From Clostridia bacterium (GTDB lineage Bacteria; Bacillota; Clostridia; Christensenellales; UBA1242): DNA of 9,404 nt. Shown piece after piece: positions 1-6,269 of this stretch. The stretch is taken from assembly GCA_900768425.1 (NCBI GenBank), contig CAAGCR010000057.1, forward strand, positions 1 through 9,404, read 5' to 3'. The notes beneath the pieces are model-generated. The model was not told where the DNA came from, made no database searches, and saw nothing but the letters and a program-made list of their open reading frames with translations. The position numbers and the translations under genes were made by a program. Position 1 is the first letter of the stretch. Every line of letters begins with the position of its first letter.

Positions 1-10
1 ATAAACTATA

Positions 11-138
11 GGAAGTAAATTTTGAAACAAGTTCAAAATTTGTGCTAACGCACTCGCAAAATAAATTTTGCACTTCCAGTTTGAATAAACATCAGTTTTG
101 CTTGAATATACCTACGGTGCATTCAGACAAAACTTCCG
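11..138. repeat. Palindrome-rich intergenic element, function unknown
   Basis: Nearly every base can be placed in an inverted repeat. GGAAGT (11-16) pairs with ACTTCC (72-77) and encloses three hairpins. These are a perfect 10-bp stem (17-26 with 32-41, 5-nt loop), GTGC/GCAC (42-45 with 50-53, loop TAAC), and a perfect 7-bp stem (56-62 with 65-71). Next come GTTT/AAAC (79-82 with 87-90) and a long hairpin whose outer 7 bp pair 94-100 with 128-134. Inside it, 103-107 pairs with 121-125 and ACC/GGT forms around 110-118. A second ACTTCC lies at 132-137 and could compete for GGAAGT. No coding frame longer than about 23 codons follows the T-box on the minus strand here. The element lies between the T-box terminator and the unseen gene to the left. 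The structure is seen directly; a role as dispersed repeat, RNA structure or processing site is only inferred. Confidence 0.6.
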
Positions 139-160
139 ATAATATAAATTATTAAATAAT

Positions 161-200
161 AAAAAAATCGCCTTTGCTAACATATATAGCAAAGGACGAT
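161..200 (-). terminator. T-box intrinsic terminator
   Basis: On the minus strand, TCGTCCTTTGCTA (187-199) pairs with TAGCAAAGGCGA (168-179) with one bulged T. The loop is short and AT-rich, and seven T residues follow (161-167 as A on the plus strand). The CCTTT in the 5' arm is the same segment needed by the antiterminator, so the two structures are mutually exclusive, as in a classic T-box. Confidence 0.9.
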
Positions 201-372
201 TGAATTAACCGCGGTTCCACCTTTATTGGAAAATATATTCCCTCTCTTTTGGTATTATAAAAAGTCTACATTAAAGTGGTTTCGTATATATTTTATCTTA
301 AACCTTTCACCAAACGGTTCTTCTCTGTGCGAATCAAATACTACTACTTGTCTTTAACTATTTTTGTAATAT
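161..372 (-). ncRNA. T-box riboswitch leader (tRNA-sensing)
   Basis: Read on the minus strand, the T-box core AAAGGTGGAACCGCGG lies at 209-224 and closely matches the family consensus. Its AAAGG can pair with CCTTT (191-195) to form the antiterminator. The alternative is an intrinsic terminator at 161-200. Upstream are Stem I features: AGTAGTA on the 5' side (about 338-344), the GTTTGGTGAAA apical segment (about 306-316), and a GAAACCA specifier region (277-283). A small stem III (GGAA/TTCC) follows. By comparison with known leaders the specifier is either ACC (278-280, Thr, followed by A as is usual) or CCA (277-279, Pro); I slightly favour Thr. The controlled gene should be minus-strand and lies beyond the left edge. 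Uncharged cognate tRNA would stabilise the antiterminator and allow read-through. Confidence 0.93.
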
Positions 373-378
373 GCATAT

Positions 379-407
379 ATTTTAAAACTCTATTAACATT
401 TTGTCAA
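379..407 (-). promoter_or_regulatory. Sigma-A-like promoter of the T-box leader
   Basis: On the minus strand TTGACA (402-407) and TAAAAT (379-384) are separated by exactly 17 bases. Transcription would start near 371-373, just before the T-box Stem I. The promoter begins only 22 bases past the stop codon of the metal ATPase (430). The leader therefore has its own start even if the metal operon also reads through; no clear terminator is visible between them. Confidence 0.85.
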
Positions 408-429
408 CAGTTTTAATGTTAAAAATGTT

Positions 430-2691
430 TTAATTATCTTTTTTGTTATTTTTTTCTTTGTTACAACAGCACTTATGCTCGCCATCATTGTGAATTTTAT
501 TATGTTCACAATGACGACTTTCGTGTTTGTGATGATTTTCTGTTTCATCATCGCAATCATCTTCTTTGCAATCACACTCTTTGTGGTCATGGTCGGCACA
601 GCAACACTCTTTATGTTGTTTGTGATTATGTTGTTTTTGTTCCACATTGTGATTATGTGGTTCGTTGTTACTATATAAAGCACGCAAACTATTTAAAATT
701 GCTATAACTGTTACGCCTACATCGGCTATAACCGCACTTAGCATTCCTGTTATACCAAAAGCACCTAAGGTTAAGAAAAGTACTTTTACTATTAATGAGA
801 ATAATATATTTTCCCAAACAATTTTGCGAGTAAAGCGTGAAATTGAAATTGCTTTATTGACTTTATTTGGATTATCATCAACAAGCACTATATCTGAAGC
901 TTCAATACTTGCTCCGCTTCCATTTATGCCCATACTTATGCCAATATCGGCTAGAGTTAGTGCCGGAGCATCATTTATGCCATCGCCTACATATGCTATT
1001 AAGCCATCTTTTTGTTTGTGTTCTTCAATGTATTTATATTTATCTTTTGGCAACAAGTTATAGTAATATTCAGATGCGTTGACTTTTTCGGCTAAGGCTT
1101 TAACTGTTTCTTCTTTATCACCTGAAAGTAGTACTGTTTTTATGTTTGAGTTCTTTAACTGAGTTAAAGCTGTTTTGCTTGTCTCTTTTATTGTATCACT
1201 TAAATAAATATCGGCTATTTTTTCGTTGTTTTTATACACTTCTACAACAGTTGCTGTAAGAGTTTTGTCTTTTTTGCCAACAAAGTAATTATCGTTATTA
1301 TAGGCAAAATATACACCTTCGCCTGCGACTTCTTTTACATTTTTTATTTGTGACAATTCTCTATCGTTTTCTTTTAAAATTGCTTTTGCAAGTGGGTGAA
1401 TTGAATATTGTTCTCCTAGGCTGGCAATATAAATAATATCTTGTTTTGTAAAGTCTTTAGAGTATATTTCAATGTTATCTATTGCAAACTCACCTGTGGT
1501 TAGAGTGCCTGTTTTATCAAAGGCAACCATTTTAACTTTTGTTAAGGCATCTAGATAGTTTGAGCCTTTTATTAATATGCCATTTTTTGAAGCATTGCCT
1601 AGTCCTGAAAAGTAAGAAAGTGGCACAGAGATAGCAAAAGCACAAGGACAAGATACTACTAAGAATATTAATCCCCTGTAAATTGCCGTATTTGGATTTT
1701 TTGTAACCAACCACACAACACCAAAGACAATTACTGCAAGAGCCATAACTGCATAGGTGTACCATTTTGCAATTTTTGAGATTACCGTTTCTGTTTTAGA
1801 TTTTTTGTCTTGGGCATTTTCAATTAAGTTCAATATTTTTGATACTGTGCTTTCTGCATATGTGCTTGTAACTTTTATGGTTAGAGTTCCATCTAAAACT
1901 ATGCTACCCGATAAAACATTGCTATTCACATCTGCAAAAACTGGTATGCTCTCGCCTGTTAAACTTTGCATATTTAGTGATGACGAACCATCAACAATAA
2001 CACCATCTAGTGGTATTCTTTCACCTGGTTTAACTAAAATTAAATCATCAACTTTTACTTCGTTTGGCTCTATAACTTTCTGTTCGCCATCTATTAAAAG
2101 TGTAACATATTCCGGTTTAATGTTTGTTAGTGCTTCTATTGATTTTTTAGACTTATTTAATGCAAGGCTTTCTAGCAATTTACCTATTGAATATAGACCA
2201 ATAACCATAAGACCTTCCATATATTCGCCTACGCACACTGCACCTATTATAGATATTGTAACCAACAAGTTTTCATTTACTGTGCCTTTAAATAATAAAG
2301 TTATTGCCTTATAATATGTTTTATAGCCAACAAGCAAGGCTGACACAACATACATTATCCAAAATATAACTTTTGGCATTTTGACTGTTAATGTTACCAC
2401 CGCTAGTGCAAGACCTACCACCAAAAATATTGTATTTAAAACAAATGATTTATCGTAATAGTTTTTTGTTTTGCTAGTATCAACAATTTTAGCATCTGGT
2501 TCTACCACACTTGCGACTTTAATTGCTTCAGCAAGTGCCTGCTTTTGATTATGACTATCTATTGTTATATATTCCTTAACAAAATTAATTTCGGCTTTTT
2601 TTATGCTTGGTTGCTTATTGATTTCTTTTTCTAACGACTTTGCGCAATTTGGGCAATCTAATCCTAATATTTTATATTTTTTAATCATCAT
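430..2691 (-). CDS. cadA: Cd/Zn/Pb-exporting P1B-type ATPase with His/Cys-rich C-terminal tail
   Basis: A 753-aa membrane pump of the P1B-2 subfamily that uses ATP to export soft divalent metals. An N-terminal heavy-metal-binding domain (about 3-69) carries C13-P-N-C16. TGES (245-248) marks the actuator domain, CPC (348-350) the metal site in the membrane, D392-KTGT the phosphorylated Asp, H432-P433 the nucleotide domain, and GDGIND (569-574) the hinge. K636 and D657 (in AVIADVGVT) in the last two helices are typical of Zn/Cd/Pb pumps rather than Cu pumps. Residues 677-753 form an unusual tail with 14 His and 10 Cys, including two CCC runs. The start overlaps the end of the CadC gene by 11 bases. 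GGAG sits 4 bases before the first of two tandem ATG codons, so the second ATG (2686-2688) is also possible. The family call is firm; the exact metal is inferred. Confidence 0.95.
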   Translation of the reverse strand: MMIKKYKILGLDCPNCAKSLEKEINKQPSIKKAEINFVKEYITIDSHNQKQALAEAIKVASVVEPDAKIVDTSKTKNYYDKSFVLNTIFLVVGLALAVVTLTVKMPKVIFWIMYVVSALLVGYKTYYKAITLLFKGTVNENLLVTISIIGAVCVGEYMEGLMVIGLYSIGKLLESLALNKSKKSIEALTNIKPEYVTLLIDGEQKVIEPNEVKVDDLILVKPGERIPLDGVIVDGSSSLNMQSLTGESIPVFADVNSNVLSGSIVLDGTLTIKVTSTYAESTVSKILNLIENAQDKKSKTETVISKIAKWYTYAVMALAVIVFGVVWLVTKNPNTAIYRGLIFLVVSCPCAFAISVPLSYFSGLGNASKNGILIKGSNYLDALTKVKMVAFDKTGTLTTGEFAIDNIEIYSKDFTKQDIIYIASLGEQYSIHPLAKAILKENDRELSQIKNVKEVAGEGVYFAYNNDNYFVGKKDKTLTATVVEVYKNNEKIADIYLSDTIKETSKTALTQLKNSNIKTVLLSGDKEETVKALAEKVNASEYYYNLLPKDKYKYIEEHKQKDGLIAYVGDGINDAPALTLADIGISMGINGSGASIEASDIVLVDDNPNKVNKAISISRFTRKIVWENILFSLIVKVLFLTLGAFGITGMLSAVIADVGVTVIAILNSLRALYSNNEPHNHNVEQKQHNHKQHKECCCADHDHKECDCKEDDCDDETENHHKHESRHCEHNKIHNDGEHKCCCNKEKNNKKDN

Positions 2692-3049
2692 TTTTCTCCA
2701 TAATATGCTCTAAACTAATTTCAAAAACTTCTTTAACGTGTTCATCTGCTAAACTATACCAAACTTCTTTTCCCCGTTTTTCGTTTTTAATTAAATTCAT
2801 TTCTCTTAAATTTTTTAATTGATGTGACACTGTGGACTTTGTCAAATTCAAAATTGATGAAATATCACATACACATAACTCATTATCTTTTAAAAGATTA
2901 ATAATCTTTATTCTTGTAGAATCTGACAAGGCTTTGTAAAAATCGGCAATGTTTAACAATGTGTCATCGGTTAAAAGATTATTCTTTGCTTTATAGACTA
3001 AATCTGTATGGATAATGTCGCAATCGCATTCTAGAGCTGACTTTCCCAT
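2681..3049 (-). CDS. cadC: CadC-type ArsR/SmtB metal-responsive repressor
   Basis: A 122-aa winged-helix repressor, the same length as classical CadC. It is expected to bind operator DNA as a dimer and release it when Cd, Pb or Zn binds. The ArsR signature L58-C59-V60-C61-D62 lies at the start of the DNA-binding unit, followed by the recognition helix (about 69-82, TKSTVSHQLKNL). C8 and C10 near the N terminus, with C59 and C61, reproduce the four-Cys alpha3N Cd/Pb site. D102, H104, H115 and E118 reproduce the alpha5 Zn site at the dimer interface. AAAGGAG (3055-3061) lies 5 bases before the ATG. It is the first gene of the operon with the P1B-ATPase, which it overlaps, and two matching operators lie upstream, which supports autoregulation. 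Confidence 0.95.
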   Translation of the reverse strand: MGKSALECDCDIIHTDLVYKAKNNLLTDDTLLNIADFYKALSDSTRIKIINLLKDNELCVCDISSILNLTKSTVSHQLKNLREMNLIKNEKRGKEVWYSLADEHVKEVFEISLEHIMEKNDD

Positions 3050-3096
3050 ATACTCTCCTTTATTTTAATATGTTTAATTTTTTAAGATACATTCAG

Positions 3097-3112
3097 TTGA
3101 ATGGTTATTCAA
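3097..3112. promoter_or_regulatory. CadC/ArsR-type operator O2
   Basis: TTGAAT-GGTT-ATTCAA is a second 6-bp inverted repeat with the same half-sites as O1. It lies just downstream of the predicted cadC transcription start (about 3113). A repressor bound here could block early elongation or cooperate with a dimer on O1. Confidence 0.75.
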
Positions 3113-3120
3113 TCGTTGTT

Positions 3121-3150
3121 ATTATAGTTGAATAATCATTCAACTGTCAA
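3121..3150 (-). promoter_or_regulatory. Promoter of the cadC-cadA operon with an operator in the spacer
   Basis: On the minus strand TTGACA (3145-3150) and TATAAT (3121-3126) are both perfect consensus boxes with an 18-base spacer. The spacer is itself a perfect inverted repeat, GTTGAAT-AATC-ATTCAAC on the plus strand (3127-3144). A repressor bound there would cover the RNA polymerase site, which suits CadC autoregulation. Confidence 0.9.
3127..3144. promoter_or_regulatory. CadC/ArsR-type operator O1
   Basis: A perfect 7-bp inverted repeat around a 4-base centre, GTTGAAT-AATC-ATTCAAC. It lies between the -35 and -10 boxes of the cadC promoter. It resembles the known CadC/SmtB operator form, with TTGAA and TTCAA half-sites. 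Its centre is 31 bp, about three helical turns, from the second operator. Confidence 0.82.
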
Positions 3151-3157
3151 GTATATT
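3128..3157 (+). promoter_or_regulatory. Possible divergent promoter for the MntP-like gene, overlapping O1
   Basis: On the plus strand TTGAAT (3128-3133) and TATATT (3152-3157) are 18 bases apart, giving a start near 3164 and a leader of about 60 bases before the ATG at 3224. The -35 box is one half-site of O1, so CadC might also control the exporter. The boxes are imperfect and the region is AT-rich, so the call is tentative. Confidence 0.4.
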
Positions 3158-3223
3158 TTATGTTTTTTAAAAAATTTTTGTGAAAAAGCAAATTAACGCG
3201 AATTGACCTGCATAAAATATAGA

Positions 3224-3778
3224 ATGTTAAAAGTAATTATAAACGCAATACTTTTAGGTGTTGGTGTGGCAATGGACGCTATGGCTATTTCTATCACTAA
3301 TGGATTAAACTATTTTAATTTAAGAAAAAAGTCATATGTTAAATTATCAATATGTTTTAGTATTTTTCAAGCGGTAATGCCAACTTTGGGATATTTTATC
3401 GGTGGATTTGCTTTAAGTGCTTTTGTTGATTATTTACCCACAATATCTTTTATAATTTTAGGATTTTTAGGTTTTAAAACTCTATATGAAAGTTTATATC
3501 CGAGCGAAAACAAAAATAATAAAAATGAATTAACAATAAAAATAATTATAATGCAAGCATTTGCAACATCAATAGATGCTTTATCTGCCGGTGTAACCTT
3601 AATAAACTTAAATTATTTTCAATTATTTATAACAATATTAATTATATTTATAATTACATTTATTTTATGTTTTTTAGGACATATTTTGGGCAAAAAATTT
3701 GGCTTAAAATATAAAACTGCATCAGAAATATTAGGCGGTATTATTTTAATTTTGCTTGGAATAAAATGTTTATTTTAA
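3224..3778 (+). CDS. mntP: MntP family manganese efflux pump
   Basis: A small polytopic membrane protein of the MntP (YebN, formerly DUF204) family, which exports Mn(II). Numbered from the ATG at 3224 (184 aa), the first half carries the A-M-D18-A-M-A-I-S signature and the second half the matching A-T-S-I-D118-A-L-S-A-G signature. This is the internal two-fold repeat expected of the family, with the conserved membrane Asp residues. About six hydrophobic segments are visible, with a Lys/Asn-rich loop in the middle (about 94-103). I chose ATG 3224 because it fits the family N terminus; an in-frame TTG at 3203 would add 7 residues. Neither start has a good ribosome binding site. It is divergent from the Cd/Zn operon, consistent with a metal-homeostasis module. 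YtaF-like paralogues are a less likely alternative. Confidence 0.88.
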   Translation: MLKVIINAILLGVGVAMDAMAISITNGLNYFNLRKKSYVKLSICFSIFQAVMPTLGYFIGGFALSAFVDYLPTISFIILGFLGFKTLYESLYPSENKNNKNELTIKIIIMQAFATSIDALSAGVTLINLNYFQLFITILIIFIITFILCFLGHILGKKFGLKYKTASEILGGIILILLGIKCLF

Positions 3779-3835
3779 ATAATTATATTTTAATAATCTA
3801 TTTTTCACATTGTGGCGTTTTTGTATTTATTTATT

Positions 3836-3898
3836 AAAAAAATCGTAGCAAGTGAAGTAAACCCCGTAGAGGTCATCTCTACTTGCTACGATTATTTA
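3836..3898 (-). terminator. Strong terminator of the rpiB-gapA group, probably bidirectional
   Basis: Arms AATCGTAGCAAGT (3841-3853) and ACTTGCTACGATT (3881-3893) are perfectly complementary over 13 bp. On the minus strand the stem is followed by a run of seven T (3836-3842 as A), ending transcription from gapA. The 27-base interior also contains GTAGAG/CTCTAC (3866-3871 with 3877-3882), which shares two bases with the outer 3' arm. On the plus strand only a weak T-rich tail follows, so termination of the MntP-like gene is less certain. Confidence 0.85.
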
Positions 3899-3936
3899 TT
3901 ATATTGTATTTTATTAATTAATGTTATTACAAACAA

Positions 3937-4953
3937 TTAATTTTTAGCATCTACTTTTGCCATATGGCGAACTAGGTCTATTACTTTATTTGAGTAGCCC
4001 CATTCATTATCATACCATGCTACTAGTTTGACAAATTTTGGAGATAGCATTATGCCTGCTTTTTCATCAAATATACATGTTCTGCTATCGCCTATAAAGT
4101 CTGATGATACTACCATTTCATCGGTGTAACCTAATATGCCATCTAATTCGTTTTTAGATGCTTTTTTGATTGCTTTGCATATTGCATCATAAGTTGTTTC
4201 TTTTTTTAGTTTACAAGTTAAATCTACAACTGAAACATCAAGGGTTGGTACACGCATACTCATACCTGTTAATTTGCCTGCAAGTTCTGGGATAACAACT
4301 CCTACCGCTTTTGCAGCGCCGGTTGAAGATGGTATAATATTATATGATGCTGCTCTACCACCACGCCAGTCCTTTTTAGTTGAACCATCAACTGTTAATT
4401 GTGTTGCGGTTGTTGAGTGAACGGTTGTCATTAAACCTTCTTCTATTCCAAAAACATCATTTATAACTTTTGCAAGTGGGGCAAGACAGTTTGTTGTGCA
4501 ACTTGCATTAGATACAATTTTCATATCTTTTGTGTATGTGTTTTCATTAACGCCCATAACAAACATTGGCATTTCTTTACCTGGGGCAGATACAACAACT
4601 TTTTTAGCACCTGCTTTTAAATGTGCTTCGGCTTTTTCATATGATGTGAATACTCCTGTTGATTCAACTATATATTCTGCACCGCATTCTGTCCAAGGAA
4701 TTAAACTTGGGTCTTTTTGTGCATAGAATTTTATTTTTTTGCCGTTTACTACAAGCATATCATCAACAACTTTAACTTTGCCGTTGAATTTGCCATGAAT
4801 AGAATCATATTGGAACAAGTATTGTGCATAATTTACATCCAAAAATGGATCATTTATGCCTACTACTTCCACATCATCTCTTTCGGAAGCAACTCTTAAA
4901 ACAAGTCTGCCAATTCTTCCAAAACCATTAATACCAATTTTTACTTTTTTCAT
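3937..4953 (-). CDS. gapA: Glyceraldehyde-3-phosphate dehydrogenase, type I
   Basis: A 338-aa cytosolic glycolytic enzyme, full family length, which converts glyceraldehyde-3-phosphate, NAD and phosphate to 1,3-bisphosphoglycerate. The NAD fold begins with GINGFGRIGR (7-16), and D35 in INDPF points to NAD rather than NADP. The catalytic motif SNASCTTN puts the nucleophile at C152, with H179 as its partner in TTVHS. WYDNEWGYS lies near the C terminus. The INDPF and FQYDSIHGKF stretches resemble the GapC branch shared by clostridia and eukaryotes. AAAGGAG lies a few bases before the ATG. It is the third gene after rpiB and a membrane protein gene, 11 bases downstream of the latter, and is probably co-transcribed with them. 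It is not next to pgk or tpi in this window. Confidence 0.97.
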   Translation of the reverse strand: MKKVKIGINGFGRIGRLVLRVASERDDVEVVGINDPFLDVNYAQYLFQYDSIHGKFNGKVKVVDDMLVVNGKKIKFYAQKDPSLIPWTECGAEYIVESTGVFTSYEKAEAHLKAGAKKVVVSAPGKEMPMFVMGVNENTYTKDMKIVSNASCTTNCLAPLAKVINDVFGIEEGLMTTVHSTTATQLTVDGSTKKDWRGGRAASYNIIPSSTGAAKAVGVVIPELAGKLTGMSMRVPTLDVSVVDLTCKLKKETTYDAICKAIKKASKNELDGILGYTDEMVVSSDFIGDSRTCIFDEKAGIMLSPKFVKLVAWYDNEWGYSNKVIDLVRHMAKVDAKN

Positions 4954-4964
4954 AAGATTCTCCT

Positions 4965-5720
4965 TTATATTTTAAATTTTTCTATATTATTTTCGCCAAT
5001 TTGACTTTTTACAAACCAATTTACTCCAAAAACAACTGACATTATTAAACATATGATAACAAAGAACCAGTTTATTATTTTAAATAATGAGTCAGTTTTT
5101 GCTTTTGTTACAAAAAACACAACAATGCCTATAATCATTAATACCAAAGGAATAAATGTTTGAAGCAAGCATTTTTTTAGATTATATTTTAGTTTATATT
5201 TTCTGCCACCGCTGATATAAACTTGTTGAATGCCCTGCCATTGATTTGTTCTCATTAGGTTTGACGGGTTTTCAATTTTTCTTAGTATGTTTGTTGCTAT
5301 TTCACCATAAGTGACACAACCATAATTAACAAGTGCCATATCTTTAAATAAAATTAATTTAATAAGAAAATGAAGAATTTTCCAGAAAAATTGTTTTACC
5401 GGTGACAATTCTTTTTTAAAATACACAATTTGATTGGACAGTAGCAAATTTTTTATTTGTAGTTTAACATCTTCAAAACAAGTAAAATCTCTTATTACTA
5501 CCAAATTTGTTTTTGAACAATACATTGTTACTGTATTGATAATTTTTTCCGGGTCTTCTTTGCTATCAAAGCAATATGAAATTACCTTGTCATAATTCGT
5601 TGTTGTTTTAGAAGAACAATATATAATTTCATAATCTGCATAGTTTTGTTTTATATTGTTTTGCAACTCTAATAAATTTACTTTGTTTTGTAAATCTATA
5701 ACTAAAAATGTAAAAGACAA
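4965..5720 (-). CDS. Membrane protein of unknown function, possible degenerate GT2-like domain
   Basis: 251 aa. The N-terminal half (about 3-95) alternates short beta strands and helices (FLVIDL, YEIIYCS, TNLVVIRDF). This recalls the first part of a family 2 glycosyltransferase, but I see no clear DxD or other catalytic motif. A hydrophobic amphipathic stretch follows (about 109-134), then a basic segment, then two clear membrane helices (about 185-206 and 213-237). The start is TTG at 5718-5720: it has a strong AAAGGAGG 8 bases upstream and no ATG competes nearby. The gene starts 3 bases after rpiB ends and precedes gapA by 11 bases, so the three genes look co-transcribed. Its role is not known; a polytopic envelope or sugar-transfer function is only a guess. 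Confidence 0.75.
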   Translation of the reverse strand: MSFTFLVIDLQNKVNLLELQNNIKQNYADYEIIYCSSKTTTNYDKVISYCFDSKEDPEKIINTVTMYCSKTNLVVIRDFTCFEDVKLQIKNLLLSNQIVYFKKELSPVKQFFWKILHFLIKLILFKDMALVNYGCVTYGEIATNILRKIENPSNLMRTNQWQGIQQVYISGGRKYKLKYNLKKCLLQTFIPLVLMIIGIVVFFVTKAKTDSLFKIINWFFVIICLIMSVVFGVNWFVKSQIGENNIEKFKI

Positions 5721-5723
5721 AGG

Positions 5724-6152
5724 CTAAACCTCCTTTAATTTTTTAACTCTACGAGTGTGTCTGCCACCTTCAAAATTTGTGGTTAAGAATACCTTAATTA
5801 TTCTTATGGCTTTTTGTTTATTTAAAAATCTGCCTGCAAGGACTAACACATTTGCATCGTTATGTTTTCTGGCAAGTGCAGCATAGGTTGTATTCAAACA
5901 CAAGGCTGCCCTAATTTTAGGGTTTTTGTTTGCTGCTATGCTCATTCCAATTCCTGTTCCACATATATATATGCCAACATTGTTAGAGTTTTCTAGCACT
6001 TTTGCATTGCCCGCTTTGGCATAGTCAGGATAGTCTACACTGTCGGTTGAGTAAGTGCCAACATCTATTGTTGTTATGTTTTCTTTATTAAAAAATTCTT
6101 TAATTTGTTCTTTTAGTAAATAACCAGCGTGGTCACAAGCAAGTATTATCAT
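5724..6152 (-). CDS. rpiB: Ribose-5-phosphate isomerase B
   Basis: 142 aa, the usual length for the RpiB/LacAB family. It interconverts ribose-5-phosphate and ribulose-5-phosphate in the non-oxidative pentose phosphate pathway. Visible family features are C6-D7-H8-A9-G10 at the N terminus, Y41-P-D-Y44 and the loop C64-G-T-G-I-G-M. R85-A-A-L-C-L, H97-N98-D99 and the phosphate-binding R131-H132-T-R-R135 follow. The Cys at 64 and His at 97 match the catalytic positions of RpiB. LacA/LacB (galactose-6-phosphate isomerase) is related, but the single complete subunit and absence of lac genes favour RpiB. AGGAGATAAT precedes the ATG. It is the first gene of the group leading into the membrane protein and gapA. 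Confidence 0.95.
   Translation of the reverse strand: MIILACDHAGYLLKEQIKEFFNKENITTIDVGTYSTDSVDYPDYAKAGNAKVLENSNNVGIYICGTGIGMSIAANKNPKIRAALCLNTTYAALARKHNDANVLVLAGRFLNKQKAIRIIKVFLTTNFEGGRHTRRVKKLKEV
5729..5736 (-). promoter_or_regulatory. Ribosome binding site that fixes a TTG start, inside rpiB
   Basis: AAAGGAGG on the minus strand encodes part of the last codons of rpiB (Leu-Lys-Glu-Val) and lies 8 bases before the TTG at 5718-5720. It is one of the best ribosome binding sites in the window and supports the TTG start and translational coupling. Confidence 0.8.
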
Positions 6153-6189
6153 ATTATCTCCTAATAAAAGAATACCACATTAAAAAAAA

Positions 6190-6220
6190 ATTATAAAGCA
6201 TTTTTTAACACTTTTATAAT
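6190..6220. promoter_or_regulatory. Divergent promoter region between rpiB and the 226-aa gene
   Basis: Perfect TATAAT boxes occur on both strands, at 6190-6195 (minus, toward rpiB) and 6215-6220 (plus, toward 6270). Neither has a good TTGACA-like box 16-18 bases upstream. A promoter must lie in this 117-base gap, but the exact boxes are uncertain because the sequence is so AT-rich. Confidence 0.35.
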
Positions 6221-6269
6221 AATAATCATAAAGTAATAATGAAATTCACAATTTTGGAGGTAAAAAAAT

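Noticed and set aside
11..77. tRNA gene
   Set aside because: The cloverleaf shape is there, but arm lengths differ from a tRNA, and there is no T-loop GGTTCGA, no D-loop GG and no usable anticodon arm.
1..160. Short minus-strand peptide after the T-box (about 23 codons)
   Set aside because: No ribosome binding site precedes it, it runs through palindromic repeats and resembles no leader peptide.
475..1063. Plus-strand reading frames opposite the ATPase
   Set aside because: They are antisense shadows of a gene with complete P-type ATPase motifs and have no ribosome binding site.
3158..3223. yybP-ykoY manganese riboswitch upstream of mntP
   Set aside because: The leader is only about 60 bases long and lacks the conserved GGGGAGUA-type core; nothing else supports a riboswitch.
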